This document shows, in pieces, positions 34,067 through 46,494 of a DNA stretch of 64,000 nt. A program made the translations under genes and the position numbers. The notes under the pieces were generated by a model that was given only the letters and a program-made list of their open reading frames with translations, made no database searches and was not told the DNA's origin. Every line of letters begins with the position of its first letter. The first letter of the stretch is position 1. The DNA is from CAYYWP01 sp964475125 (GTDB lineage: Bacteria > Desulfobacterota > Binatia > HRBIN30 > CADEER01), in contig CAYYWP010000001.1 in NCBI GenBank assembly GCA_964475125.1, positions 1-64,000 of the forward strand. Direction: 5' to 3'.

Positions 34067-34288
34067 GCGCGCTCCGAAGTGCATGCGAGCGGGCCTCCGT
34101 CGGGCAGCGCAGCCGGCGCGACGCCCTCGCGCGCGGCGGAACGTCACCGTATGGCTGCCCTGCGGCGGAGCACCGCTGCGGCTAGCAGCCGGCTAACACA
34201 GGCCGCCAGGCGGCACAATCACACCGACCGCACGGGCCAAGGGGGACGGCGTTGCGCGTCGACGGCGAGCTGCGATAGCAGCGTCACC

Positions 34289-35059
34289 GTGTGCACGTTG
34301 GCCGTCTATGTGGGTTGCTGGCCAGACTTGCCCCTGCTGGTGGCCGCCAACCGGGACGAATTTCTCGCCCGTCCCACTGCCGAGCCGGCGCTGCTCTCGC
34401 ACCAGCCGCGGGTTTTCGCCGGCCAGGACCTGAGCGCCGGCGGCACCTGGCTCGGCATCAATCAACACGGGCTGGTCGCTGGTCTGCTGAATCGCCGCGG
34501 CGTATCCGCACCGGATCCGCGTCGCCGGTCGCGCGGTCTGCTATGTCTCGAGGTTCTGCAGCAGGCCGGTCGCACGACCGCACGCGCCCTGCTCGCCGCC
34601 AGCGATAGCCGAGCCTACAACCCGTTTCATCTGCTCCTCGTCGACGTCCACGGGGCCGAAGTGGCGACTCACGCCGGCGACGCGATCCACCTGACCGCCC
34701 TCGAACCGGGCGTCCATGTACTGACCAACCTCGAGATCGACGACCCCACCTGCCCGCGCATCGCCAAGTCGTGGCAGCGCTTCCGTGCGCTCACCCTTGC
34801 CGCGGCCGACGATCCAGCGGCGCTGATCGGGCCGCTGCGCAATATCCTCGCCGACCACTCGACCGCGCTCGATCCGGGCGCCGCGTCGATCGATACCCTC
34901 TGCGTGCACCGTCCGAGCTATGGGACGCGCTCGGCATCGGTCATCGCTGTCGACCGGCACGGCCGGCAACGGTACTGGCATGCCTCGGGCCCGCCGTGTC
35001 GCGCTCCCTTGGGCGAACTGTGCGCATGGCCAGCAGACGAGGCTGAGCGCGCACGGTAG
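34289..35059 (+). CDS. NRDE/TANGO2 family protein
   Basis: A protein of about 256 residues starting from the GTG at 34289 as (M)CTLAVYVGCWPDLPLLVAAN, the usual family start. The name-giving motif reads ANRDEFLARP near residue 22, followed by AGQDLSAGGTWLGIN and GLLNRRG. In this Ntn-like family the second residue Cys is thought to be the nucleophile after Met removal. Human TANGO2 affects haem and lipid handling; bacterial roles are unclear. No ribosome site is seen before the GTG, so the start rests on family likeness. Confidence 0.88.
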   Translation: MCTLAVYVGCWPDLPLLVAANRDEFLARPTAEPALLSHQPRVFAGQDLSAGGTWLGINQHGLVAGLLNRRGVSAPDPRRRSRGLLCLEVLQQAGRTTARALLAASDSRAYNPFHLLLVDVHGAEVATHAGDAIHLTALEPGVHVLTNLEIDDPTCPRIAKSWQRFRALTLAAADDPAALIGPLRNILADHSTALDPGAASIDTLCVHRPSYGTRSASVIAVDRHGRQRYWHASGPPCRAPLGELCAWPADEAERAR

Positions 35060-35108
35060 GGTGAGATGCCTGTGGACAGCCGCCCTGCGCTTGCTAGCCT
35101 GCCGCCTC

Positions 35109-36131
35109 GTGGGGCTTGGGTGGAAAAAGCGAAGCCGCGGCTGGCAGCTCGCGCTGGCGGCGTCTCTGTTGTTCGCGGGCTGCACTTCGCGTGCCGTCGC
35201 GTTGCGTCAGCAGTTGAACGTCTCTGAGCGGCGCGTCTCCGAGCTGAAGGCACAGGTGGTCGAACGCGATCGACAAATCGCGGTCGTGCAGGCCGAGATC
35301 GCGGCCGTACGCAGCCGCACGGCGGTCGGCGGTAGCGCGTTGGCGGGCGGCACGGTTCAACCCGCCGCGGCCCTCCCCGCCGCGCCTTCCTCCCTCCCGC
35401 CGGCGGCCTCAGCCGTGGCAAGCGGATCCGGGTCCGCCGCCCTGCCGGCTGCGAGCGCCGAGGCGGGCGCCGTGCCGCAGGCGGCCGCGCCGGCCGGAGC
35501 GGCCCAGGACGGCTGGCCGAGTGAAGCCCAACGTCAGATCGCCGAGCTGGAGGGACGCCTGGCCGTCGAGGTTCGGCGGCGCGAAGAGGCCGAGGCGGAG
35601 ATGGCTCGACTGCACGAGACGTCCTCTGGTGTTGCCGCGCCCGCCGGGCCGACAGCCGACCAGCAGGTGCATCAGGAGCTCGCGCAAGCGCACCGCGAGA
35701 TCGCCGAGCTGCGCACGGCGCTGTCTAGCGAGCGCGCCGAGCACGAAGCGCTGGCCGAACGCTTCAGCGTACTGCACGAGCAATTCGAGCGCGCCATCGC
35801 CCCATCCGGACCGACGAACGAAGAAATCGCGGCGCTCACCGAACGGCAGCGCCGCGCGCTAGCGGACGTCCAGCGCGAGCTCGACGCCAGCCGGACCCGA
35901 GAGCACGAGCAACAGCTCGCTGCGGAACGGGCGCAGGCGACCAGCGCCACGCTGAGCGATCAAGTCAGCACCCTGCGCAACGAGAACACCACCTTGCAGC
36001 AACAATTGGACGCGCAACGCCAGCACAACCAAGAGCTGTCGGCCAAGCTACGGGTGGCCAGCCGGGTGACGGACCTCATCTTCAAGCTGCGCGCCGGCGG
36101 CGCCGCCAGCGTCCCGCCCCCCGGTCCTTAA
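35109..36131 (+). CDS. Coiled-coil lipoprotein of unknown function
   Basis: A secreted lipoprotein of about 340 residues. GTG at 35109 gives GWKKRSRGWQLALAASLLFA followed by GC, a signal peptide with a lipobox (the -3 residue is Phe). An upstream GTG at 35061 is the alternative. An Ala/Pro/Gly-rich linker (residues 80-140) separates two coiled coils (RRVSELKAQVVERDRQIA, QVHQELAQAHREIAELRTAL and on to about residue 320). The TAA stop lies in the end of a family C repeat. No catalytic domain is seen; it could be a structural envelope protein. Confidence 0.72.
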   Translation: MGLGWKKRSRGWQLALAASLLFAGCTSRAVALRQQLNVSERRVSELKAQVVERDRQIAVVQAEIAAVRSRTAVGGSALAGGTVQPAAALPAAPSSLPPAASAVASGSGSAALPAASAEAGAVPQAAAPAGAAQDGWPSEAQRQIAELEGRLAVEVRRREEAEAEMARLHETSSGVAAPAGPTADQQVHQELAQAHREIAELRTALSSERAEHEALAERFSVLHEQFERAIAPSGPTNEEIAALTERQRRALADVQRELDASRTREHEQQLAAERAQATSATLSDQVSTLRNENTTLQQQLDAQRQHNQELSAKLRVASRVTDLIFKLRAGGAASVPPPGP

Positions 36132-36240
36132 CCCGAATGCGAACTTCCTTGAAACCACGAAGGCCCGAAGGACTTGAATGGCAAGGGGTCTCCCGGCCTT
36201 CGTGGACTTCGTGGTGAACGGTTTCTCGGATTGGGGCTAA
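36128..36240. repeat. Family C inverted-repeat element (MITE-like), short copy
   Basis: The 113-bp element has inverted ends: TTAACCCGAATGCGAACTTC on the left, and TTAGCCCCAATCCGAGAAAC read from the right on the - strand. Inside, ACCACGAAGGCC and GGCCTTCGTGG form a large hairpin. A longer copy is at 57802-58001. The left end supplies the TAA stop of the coiled-coil lipoprotein. Confidence 0.8.
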
Positions 36241-36263
36241 GCGCCGGCGGAAATAGCCCGGGC

Positions 36264-38326
<2,063 letters not shown>

Positions 38327-38333
<7 letters not shown>

Positions 38334-39052
38334 GTCTTCACCGCCAGCGCCCTATCGGCGGCCTGCTCCAGGGCGGCGATCCGCTCCGCCGCAAGCCGGC
38401 CGCACAACTGCTCGACGCGCAGAAAGATCAGATAGGTCTGCACGGCATCGGCCGCACAGTAGCGATGAATGTCGGCCCAGCACCGGCGCTCCCAGAGGCG
38501 TTGCACATCGGCCCCTGAGATCTCACCCTTGCCGGGCAGTCCGGCGAGCTTGGCGAGCACGTCGAGCCCGCCGCGCAGGCGCACCGCACCGTAGTTCGAG
38601 AACCACTCCTGCAGGTCGAGGTGCCGACCGAAGCGCTGCCGCAAGCCGCCGCGTGCGGTGTAGTAGCGCGGCGCCGCGTATCCGTGGCGCAGGCCATTCA
38701 GCTCGAGCACCGGCAGATCGAATCCGCGCCCGTTGAAAGACACCAGCGTGCCGTCGAACCCCTCCAGGCGCCGCCAAAACTCGCGCACGATCCCGTCCTC
38801 GCCCCAGCGATCGGCCCCCAGGACGTCGACCTGCTCGAGACCGTAGTCGGCCCGCGCCTGTACCAGGGCGATGGAGATCGGCACGTGGTAGGCGAGCGGA
38901 AAGAAGTCACTGCGCCCATCGCTCTCGTGGCGCAGTTGCAGGCGCATGCGCTCGTAGGCCTCCTCGTCTCCCAATGGCTGACCGGCGAATTGCGTCGCCC
39001 GCAGCAGCGCCTTGTCGACCCGGGTCTCGATGTCGAACGCCAGCACGCTCAT
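38327..39052 (-). CDS. 3'-5' exonuclease of PolB-like (RNase H fold) family
   Basis: A 241-residue protein beginning MSVLAFDIETRVDKALLRAT. DxE motif (FDIET) marks exonuclease motif I of the DEDD superfamily. LVSFNGRGFDLPVLELN near residue 118 is motif II and WADIHRYCAADAVQTYL near residue 195 supplies motif III Asp. This is the single-domain family annotated as predicted 3'-5' exonuclease related to the PolB exonuclease domain. It overlaps the methyltransferase stop (ATGA) and the uvrB start by 7 bases, suggesting an involvement in DNA repair. Confidence 0.85.
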
Positions 39053-39732
39053 CGTCGCCGCGCCTCGATCAGGCGGACCCATACCGGCCGTCCCGCCTCG
39101 GTCTCGCGCCGCTGCGCAACCTGCAGCGCGAACCCGGCGCCGCGCAGGCGCTCGAGCAGCGTCGTGCGCGTGGTGTTGACCGAGTCGGCCAACCACACCT
39201 GGCCTCGCGGGCGCACCAGTGCGGTCAGCGCCGCGACCAGCGCGGGCTCGGACGCCGCGTCGTAGGCGATGTCCGCCCCCAGGCAGCAGTCGACGCGGGT
39301 GTGGAGCGCCGGGGTCACCCAGTCCATCTGGATACGCTCCACGTTGACGCCCATCGCCAGCGCGCTCACTTCCAATGCCCGCAGTGGTGCGCGCAGCCGA
39401 TCCGTGGCGATGACCGACGCGCCCCGGCAGGCGGCGATGAGAGCCGGCAGTCCGAGGCCGCAGCCGAGCTCCAGCAGCCGCTGCCCTCTGCCCGGTAACG
39501 GGTGGTTCGCCACCTGCTTGGCAAGGCTGACGCTTCCCGGCCACAGGTGCATCCAGTACGGGGGTTCGGGCACTTGTTCGCCGCGCAACAGCGCCGCCAC
39601 GTCGACCGCAGCCTCGATGTTCGCCGGACGGGCGAGGTGCACGGCCAGACCGCCAACATCAATCGCGGCCATCTCAAGCGCCCCTTCGGCGGGGGACAGA
39701 TACTCCGCTTCGCACTCGGCGACCGGCGGCAT
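39049..39732 (-). CDS. SAM-dependent methyltransferase, EtfB-lysine/PrmA-like
   Basis: A 227-residue Rossmann methyltransferase. The SAM loop is LLELGCGLGLPALIAACRGA near residue 87, followed by VIATD. Before it stands PPYWMHLWPGSVSLAKQV, resembling the PYWxxLWPGG block of the METTL20/EtfB lysine methyltransferase and nicotinamide N-methyltransferase-like group. Protein lysine methylation is therefore the likeliest activity; the target is unknown. An acyl-CoA dehydrogenase is in the window but no etfB. It starts 3 bases after the metalloprotease stop. Confidence 0.8.
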   Translation of the reverse strand: MPPVAECEAEYLSPAEGALEMAAIDVGGLAVHLARPANIEAAVDVAALLRGEQVPEPPYWMHLWPGSVSLAKQVANHPLPGRGQRLLELGCGLGLPALIAACRGASVIATDRLRAPLRALEVSALAMGVNVERIQMDWVTPALHTRVDCCLGADIAYDAASEPALVAALTALVRPRGQVWLADSVNTTRTTLLERLRGAGFALQVAQRRETEAGRPVWVRLIEARRR

Positions 39733-39735
39733 CCG

Positions 39736-40104
39736 CTAATAGCCTTCGGCTTCGATGTCGTCGTCGTCGAGCCCGAAATGATGCCCGACTTCGTGAATGA
39801 TAGTCTTGCGGATCTCGCGCCGGATGGCCGCCGGTGTTCGGAACTCGCGCACCAGTGGACGGTAGTAAATTGCGATGCGATCCGGGAGCGGCAGCGGATC
39901 CAGCCAGCTGCGCTGGCCGGCCGGTATTCCTTCATAGATACCGAACAGGGTGTCGCGGCGCGGGTCGAGCCCCATCTCGTGGAGCAGCTCGGGTGTCGGT
40001 TCGTCCTCGACCACCACCTCGACGTTCTCGAGTCGGCGCCTGAACGGCTCCGGGATGTCGTCGAGCGCATCGGCGACCAGGGCGCGGAAGCGTTCACGGT
40101 TCAT
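39736..40104 (-). CDS. Small zincin-like metallopeptidase
   Basis: A 122-residue member of the minimal zincin family (Zincin_1, DUF1025 type). The active-site helix is IIHEVGHHFGLDDDDIE near residue 103, with HExxH and the third ligand in the following GLDD. The protein is little more than a catalytic domain, as usual for the family. It begins the - strand unit metallopeptidase, methyltransferase, exonuclease, uvrB. Physiological substrates of this family are not known. Confidence 0.88.
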   Translation of the reverse strand: MNRERFRALVADALDDIPEPFRRRLENVEVVVEDEPTPELLHEMGLDPRRDTLFGIYEGIPAGQRSWLDPLPLPDRIAIYYRPLVREFRTPAAIRREIRKTIIHEVGHHFGLDDDDIEAEGY

Positions 40105-40193
40105 GCCGTCATCTTACTCGCTCCCCGTGGGGTGGCGGAAGCGCCGGCAAAGATTCCTTGCACTTGCCGATCGATGCTGCCAATGGTGATAAA

Positions 40194-40967
40194 ATGAAAG
40201 CGCTACGTGTGAGAAGGCTGATCGCGCTGGCACTGGTGGCCGCTGGCTGCGGAACCTCGGGCGGCAACGACCAGCCGCAGCCGGTCGAGGTGCTCTACTA
40301 CGTCTCCGGGGGCCCCGGTTTACAGTTCGAGTTCGCCAGCACGGCCGATCCCGCCTGCGGCAGCCCTGGCACTGGCATCCAGGCGCCGAACGCGAGCCAC
40401 CAGTTCGGCGACCGCGTGTTCCAGACGCCTCATCTCTTCGTGTTGGAGAACATCCGCCAGCCGGTGCGCGCCGCCATCCGGAACCTCTCGACCATCCCCA
40501 TTCAGGTCGACCTGTTCCTGGGTCTGACACAGGTCGTGGGCGGAAACGAGGGTGTCATCCAGCCTGGGCAGTGCCGGACCATTGCCTCGGCAGACGCCAG
40601 CGGTCTCCAGCCCAATCCGCGTCGGCCCGACATCCAGGTCGAGGTGTGCTCGCCAAGCACCGGCGTCAGTACCCCGTGTCTCGATAGCACGTCCGACCGC
40701 AGCGTCTCGTTCTTTGCGACCACCGGCGATCTGCGCGCCAGCGTCTTCACCAACTGTATCCTGGCGCCCATCCTCGACGCCTGCCGCACGCCAGCCACCT
40801 TCTTCTGGGAGCGGCCGGTGGACCAGTACGACGCCGTGATGAACGTCAATCCGGGCCAAAACCCAGACGGACAGCCTCCCGTTCAGCTCCGTCTCGAGCT
40901 CTTCGTCAACGGCACTCAGCGCGATTTCGAGGGCGGCACCGAACCGATCGTCGGGGTCGACTTCTGA
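40194..40967 (+). CDS. Unknown secreted lipoprotein
   Basis: A 257-residue lipoprotein: VRRLIALALVAAGCGTSGG gives a short signal with lipobox VAAGC. The mature part is beta-rich and has several Cys (ACGSPGTG, QCRTI, EVCSPSTGVSTPCL, NCILAPILDACRT), likely disulfides in the periplasm. I do not recognise a family. TTGCCG (40164) and TGATAA (40187), 17 bases apart, look like a promoter, but it would lie so near the ATG that the message would start inside the gene (GTG 40209 is possible), so this is doubtful. Confidence 0.7.
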   Translation: MKALRVRRLIALALVAAGCGTSGGNDQPQPVEVLYYVSGGPGLQFEFASTADPACGSPGTGIQAPNASHQFGDRVFQTPHLFVLENIRQPVRAAIRNLSTIPIQVDLFLGLTQVVGGNEGVIQPGQCRTIASADASGLQPNPRRPDIQVEVCSPSTGVSTPCLDSTSDRSVSFFATTGDLRASVFTNCILAPILDACRTPATFFWERPVDQYDAVMNVNPGQNPDGQPPVQLRLELFVNGTQRDFEGGTEPIVGVDF

Positions 40968-40981
40968 GTCGATCGCGCTGC

Positions 40982-40990
40982 TTATCCACA
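40982..40990. promoter_or_regulatory. Isolated DnaA-box match
   Basis: TTATCCACA is a perfect DnaA-box consensus. One near match (TTCTCCACA) lies at 41168-41176 in the same interval. Two boxes without AT-rich repeats or dnaA/dnaN neighbours are not an origin. Confidence 0.3.
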
Positions 40991-41063
40991 GCTCGGGACT
41001 TCCCTGAACCGACACTGGGTTGTGTGTCGAAAGCTGGGGCCTTCTCTGCAACCGCAGGCTAAG

Positions 41064-41081
41064 CCACTGGAACTTCAGTGG
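41064..41081. terminator. Weak hairpin between converging genes
   Basis: CCACTG and CAGTGG form a six-pair stem with a six-base loop, followed by AATTT. It lies between the converging lipoprotein and sucC genes and may help end transcription. Confidence 0.3.
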
Positions 41082-41180
41082 AATTTGCGCTGCACGCACA
41101 TTGGGCCGCAACTGACCCGCGATCTCCTCTGTCGCGCCGCGCCCTCAGCGGAGCCGTAATCAACAGGTTCTCCACAGGGC

Positions 41181-42338
<1,158 letters not shown>

Positions 42339-42359
42339 GCGCGCTGCCGCCTGCGCTCG

Positions 42360-43301
42360 TCAGGCCGAGTAGAATTTTTCCGCCGCCTGGACCAGCTCGC
42401 GCACATGAGCGACCGACTCTTGGAGCATCTTCTGCTCGGCCGCCGTCAGCGTCACGGTGATCACGCGTTCGACGCCCTTGCGGCCGATCAACACCGGGAC
42501 CCCGACGTAGAAGCCGTCCACTCCGTACTCGCCTTCCAGAAGCGCCGCGCAGGGCAGAATCTCCCGCTTGTCGAAGAGGTAGGCCTCCGCCATGCGAATC
42601 GCCGCCGCCGCTGGCGAGTAGAAGGCCGAGCCGGTCTTCAGCAGGTTGACGATCTCGCCGCCGGCGCCGCGCACCCGTTTCTCGATCGCCTCGAGCCGAT
42701 CCGCCGGAATGAGCTGCTCGACCGGCACCCCGCCGACGTGGCACAGGCTGCGCACTGGCACCATGTCGTCGCCGTGGCCGCCGAGGACGACCGCCGAGAC
42801 GCTGCTGACGGAGACACCCAGCTCGAGGGCCACGAACGTGCGGTAGCGTGCCGAATCGAGCACCCCAGCCTGACCGACGACGCGCTGCTTGGGGAAGCCC
42901 GTCACCCGCTTCATCGCCGTCACCATGGCGTCGAGCGGGTTGGTGACCACGATGACGAAGGCGTTCGGTGCGTGCTTGCGGATACCGGCGCCGACGTTCT
43001 TCATCACCTTGACGTTGGTTTCCAGCAGATCGTCGCGACTCATACCCGGCTTGCGCGGCAATCCCGCCGTAACGATGCAGACGTCGGCCCCTTCGATGTC
43101 AGCCAGGTCGTTGGTGCCGACGATCTGCGCGTCGAAGCCTTCGATCGGCCCCGACTCCAACAGATCGAGAGCTTTGCCCTGCGGCATGCCCTCGACCACG
43201 TCGAACAGCACCACGTCGCCGAGACGCTTCAGTAGGGCCAGATGGGCCAACGTGCCACCGATCTGCCCGGCTCCGATCATCGCGATCTTGCGTCGGCTCA
43301 T
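42360..43301 (-). CDS. mdh: Malate dehydrogenase (LDH-like type)
   Basis: A 313-residue NAD enzyme interconverting malate and oxaloacetate. The nucleotide loop is KIAMIGAGQIGGTLAH near the start, followed by VLFDV. Substrate residues are in AGLPRKPGMSRDDLLETN near residue 80 and catalytic His in LGGHGDDMVPVRS near residue 176. Sequence type is the LDH-like MDH common in delta-proteobacteria and thermophiles. ATG at 43301 has AAGGAAA upstream. It forms an operon with sucC. Confidence 0.93.
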   Translation of the reverse strand: MSRRKIAMIGAGQIGGTLAHLALLKRLGDVVLFDVVEGMPQGKALDLLESGPIEGFDAQIVGTNDLADIEGADVCIVTAGLPRKPGMSRDDLLETNVKVMKNVGAGIRKHAPNAFVIVVTNPLDAMVTAMKRVTGFPKQRVVGQAGVLDSARYRTFVALELGVSVSSVSAVVLGGHGDDMVPVRSLCHVGGVPVEQLIPADRLEAIEKRVRGAGGEIVNLLKTGSAFYSPAAAAIRMAEAYLFDKREILPCAALLEGEYGVDGFYVGVPVLIGRKGVERVITVTLTAAEQKMLQESVAHVRELVQAAEKFYSA

Positions 43302-43695
43302 GCGCGTTTCCTTCCCTGATCTGCTGCGGGACCGCAGACGACCCGCGACCCGATCGCGGCTCCTAGCGGGTATCCTCCGCGCCGGCAAGCCAACTGCGGC
43401 CAGGTGTGGCCGGAGACCGCGCACGGCGCCTCGCGGTGCACGCGGCCCGCGCTGCGTACGTCCTCCGCGGACCCGCGGCGCGCCTTTCCTCACCCGTCGC
43501 GCCGCGGGCGAAACGTCGGCGGGCGACCGCAGTGCCGCGCAGTGCCAGCAGGTTCCTCCCCGCCCGTCGTGCGTGTCGTCCATCGGCTGGTGGAGAGCCA
43601 CCATGCGCCGACGACCTTCCTTGTCCCGCCCGGTCGCGATTGTTACCATGCACCGCGGCGTCGACCGGATGCAGCGCGTCGGCAAGGTGACGGTG
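43302..43695. other. Intergenic region between mdh and xerC
   Basis: About 390 bases, very G+C rich, between two diverging genes. No frame looks like a real protein. The left end holds the mdh ribosome site; the right part holds a possible promoter of xerC. Confidence 0.6.
43621..43649 (+). promoter_or_regulatory. Possible promoter of xerC-hslV-hslU
   Basis: TTGTCC (43621-43626) and TACCAT (43644-43649) are spaced by 17 bases and end 46 bases before the xerC ATG. Both hexamers match the sigma70 consensus at four positions. Confidence 0.4.
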
Positions 43696-44607
43696 ATGAT
43701 GACTCTCCAGGCAGCTCTCGATGAGTTCCTGCGCACGCTGCGGGTGGAGGACAACTGCGCTCCCAATACCTTGCGCGCCTACGCGGTCGATCTCGGCCAG
43801 CTGCTCGAATCGATTGCCACCCGCACCCAGCGAAAGGCCGACGCCCTGCCCTGCCGTTCCCTCGACCGCGACGCCGTGCGCGCCTTCATGGTCGAACGGC
43901 TGCGCGCCGGGCGGCGCAGCTCGGCCGCGCGCAAGCTCTCGGCCGTGAGGCGGTTCGTCAAACACCTGCTGCGCCGGGGCGCCGTCCGCGCCGATCCGTG
44001 CGCGGGTTTGATCGCGCCCAAACAAGACAAGTCCTTGCCCACCCATCTGACGGTTGACGAGACCTTCCGCCTGCTCGATACGCCAGCCGGCGACAGCGCC
44101 GCCGGCCTGCGCGATCGCGCCCTGCTCGAGGTCGCCTACTCGTGCGGAGTGCGGGTCAGCGAGCTGGTCGGGCTCAACTGGGACGATATCGATGAAGGCC
44201 TTGGCGTGCTGCGCGTGCGCGGCAAAGGCGGCAAGGAGCGCATCGTGCCAGTCGGCGCAGCCGCCCTGGCCGCCCTGCAGGCCTATCGCAGCCGTCTGCC
44301 CGAGCTCTGCCGGCGCGGGGCGCGCGACGCCGGGGCAGTGTTCCTCAACCGGCGCGGTGGTCGCCTGACGGCGCGCTCGGTGGCGCGCTTCGTCGACGCC
44401 TACACACGCACGGGCGGGTTGCCTGGCAAGATCAGCCCGCATGCGCTGCGCCACAGTTTCGCAACCCACCTTCTGGGGGCCGGCGCCGACTTGCGCGCCA
44501 TTCAGGAGATGCTCGGACACGCCAGCTTGTCGACGACGCAGAAGTACACGCATGTCAACCTCGACCAGCTGATGGCCGCCTACGACAAGGCGCATCCGCG
44601 CGCCTGA
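43696..44607 (+). CDS. xerC: Tyrosine recombinase XerC/XerD
   Basis: A 303-residue recombinase resolving chromosome dimers at dif. The N-terminal SAM-like domain reads FLRTLRVEDNCAPNTLRAYA. Catalytic residues are all seen: Arg in YSCGVRVSELVGL, Lys in RGKGGKERIVPVG, HALRHSFATHLL with His and Arg, His in LGHASLSTTQKYTHV with the nucleophile Tyr. ATG at 43696 or 43699 follows AAGGTG. Order xerC-hslV-hslU is conserved in many bacteria (codV-clpQ-clpY in Bacillus), so this is the housekeeping enzyme, not a phage integrase. Confidence 0.94.
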   Translation: MMTLQAALDEFLRTLRVEDNCAPNTLRAYAVDLGQLLESIATRTQRKADALPCRSLDRDAVRAFMVERLRAGRRSSAARKLSAVRRFVKHLLRRGAVRADPCAGLIAPKQDKSLPTHLTVDETFRLLDTPAGDSAAGLRDRALLEVAYSCGVRVSELVGLNWDDIDEGLGVLRVRGKGGKERIVPVGAAALAALQAYRSRLPELCRRGARDAGAVFLNRRGGRLTARSVARFVDAYTRTGGLPGKISPHALRHSFATHLLGAGADLRAIQEMLGHASLSTTQKYTHVNLDQLMAAYDKAHPRA

Positions 44608-44691
44608 GCCCGCCCTGCCCCGATGACGGCCAGTCGTTTCACCTCGCACTCGTTCCGCGCCCACGCTGCGGCGAGCGACGGGCCGCTGCAC

Positions 44692-45225
44692 ATGCACGGG
44701 ACCACCATCCTCGGTCTGCGCCACGGCGACAGCGTGGTCCTGGCCGGCGACGGCCAGGTCACCCTCGGCCAGGCGGTGATGAAGCGCGGCGCGCGCAAGG
44801 TGCGGCGTCTGTTCGGCGGCCGGGTGCTGGCCGGCTTCGCCGGCGCCAGCGCGGACGCCTTTACCCTGTTCGATAAGTTTGAAGGCAAGCTCGATCAGCA
44901 TCAGGGCAACCTGGTTCGCGCCGCCGTCGAGCTCGCCAAGGACTGGCGGACCGACCGCGTGTTGCGCCGCCTCGATGCCCTGTTGCTCACCGCCAGCCGC
45001 GACGCCTTGCTGGTCATCTCAGGGAGCGGCGACGTCATCGAGCCGGATGAGCCGGTGACCGCCATCGGCTCGGGCGGCGCCTTCGCCCTGGCCGCGGCGC
45101 GGGCCCTGATGGCGCACAGCGCACTGCCCGCCCGCGCCATCGCCGAAGAAGCCATGCGCATCGCGGCGTCGATCTGCATCTACACCAACGAGCAGCTGAC
45201 CATCGAGGAACTGCCGGTGCCATGA
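44692..45225 (+). CDS. hslV: ATP-dependent protease proteolytic subunit HslV
   Basis: The proteasome-like peptidase that forms a double hexamer with HslU caps. I start at the ATG at 44692 (MHGTTILGLRHGDSVVLAGD) because it gives 177 residues, the family length, and puts the catalytic Thr right after a short propeptide. An in-frame ATG at 44623 would add 23 non-family residues. Later blocks GARKVRRLFGGRVLAGFAGA and GSGDVIEPDEP fit. Its stop overlaps the hslU start (ATGA). Confidence 0.94.
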   Translation: MHGTTILGLRHGDSVVLAGDGQVTLGQAVMKRGARKVRRLFGGRVLAGFAGASADAFTLFDKFEGKLDQHQGNLVRAAVELAKDWRTDRVLRRLDALLLTASRDALLVISGSGDVIEPDEPVTAIGSGGAFALAAARALMAHSALPARAIAEEAMRIAASICIYTNEQLTIEELPVP

Positions 45226-46470
45226 GTCAGATGACGCCGCGCGAGATCGTCTCCGAGCTCGACCGCTACATCNNNNNNNNNNATCATCATGATCGGCCCG
45301 ACGGGGGTCGGAAAGACGGAGATCTCGCGCCGGCTGGCCAAGCTCGCGCAGGCGCCGTTTCTCAAGATCGAGGCGTCCAAGTTCACCGAAGTCGGCTACG
45401 TCGGCCGGGATGTCGAATCGATCATCCGCGACCTCACCGAACTCGCCATCAAGATGGTCCGCGAGGAGGAACAGGAGAAAGTCCAGCTGCGCGCCGGCGA
45501 GCGCGCCGACGAACGCATCCTCGATTTGCTCTTGCCGCACAGTGGCGGTGAGCGGTCGGCGTCGGTCGCCGGGGGCACCGCCGCCGATGCGGCCGGCACG
45601 CGGGACAAACTCCGCCGCCTGCTGCGCGACGGAGCCCTCGATGCGCGACCGATCGAGCTCGAGGTCAGCCGCCCGGCGACCCCGATGGTCGAAGTGATGA
45701 CGCCCCAGGGCATGGAGGAAATGGCGTTCCAGCTCAAAGACGCCTTTGCCAACCTGTTCCCGGCCAGCACCAAGAAGCGCCAGTGCACGGTGGCCGAAGC
45801 GCGCGAACAGCTCACGCAGGAAGAGGCGGGGAAGCTGCTCGACATGGAGGCCGTGCACAAGGAGGCGATCCGCCGCGTCGAGCAGACCGGGATCGTCTTC
45901 ATCGACGAAATCGACAAGATCGCCGGGCGCCAGGGGCTGACCGGACCCGATGTCTCACGCGAGGGCGTCCAGCGCGACCTCCTCCCGATCGTCGAGGGCA
46001 GCACCGTGCACACCAAGTACGGCATGGTGCGCACCGACCATATCCTCTTCATCGCCTCGGGGGCGTTCCACCTCAGCAAACCGTCCGATCTGCTGCCGGA
46101 GTTTCAGGGTCGCTTCCCGATCCGGGTCGAGCTCGAGCCGCTCGGCCGCGATGATTTCGTGCGCATCCTCACCGAGCCGGCCAACGCGCTGCTGAAACAG
46201 TACGTGGCGTTGCTGCGCACCGAGGGCGTGGCCCTGCGCTTCACCGACGACGCCGTCGCCGCCATCGCCGACGTCGCCGCCAGCGTCAACGAGCGCACCG
46301 AGAACATTGGCGCGCGCCGCCTGCACACGGTCATGGAACGGTTGCTTGACCAGATATCCTTCGACGCGCCAGAAATGGGGGCTTGTGAGGTGGCGATCGA
46401 TGGCGCGCAGGTGCGGGCCAAGCTCGACGCCATCGCAGGCGATCATGATCTGTCCCGCTACATTCTCTGA
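45222..46470 (+). CDS. hslU: ATP-dependent protease ATPase subunit HslU, with assembly gap
   Basis: AAA+ unfoldase partner of HslV. The first 17 residues (SQMTPREIVSELDRYI) fit exactly. Then ten N stand where about 35 family residues should be, followed by IIMIGPTGVGKTEISRRLAK (Walker A). The frames before and after the N run do not agree as written, so the gap is a placeholder and the gene is surely intact in the organism. FIDEIDKIAGRQG is Walker B; the HslU I-domain, ERTENIGARRLHTVMERLL and the C-terminal DLSRYIL end are present. Confidence 0.93.
45273..45282. other. Assembly gap (10 N) inside hslU
   Basis: By comparison with E. coli HslU about 35 codons are missing here, so ten N understate the gap. 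Confidence 0.9.
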
Positions 46471-46494
46471 CGCGCACGCTGCCGTCGAGCTGCC

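Noticed and set aside
40968..41180. Possible replication origin (DnaA box)
   Set aside because: Only one perfect box and one weak match, no AT-rich unwinding element, no dnaA or dnaN near.
43696..44607. Phage or integron integrase
   Set aside because: It lies in the conserved xerC-hslV-hslU order and no phage genes or attachment repeats are near.
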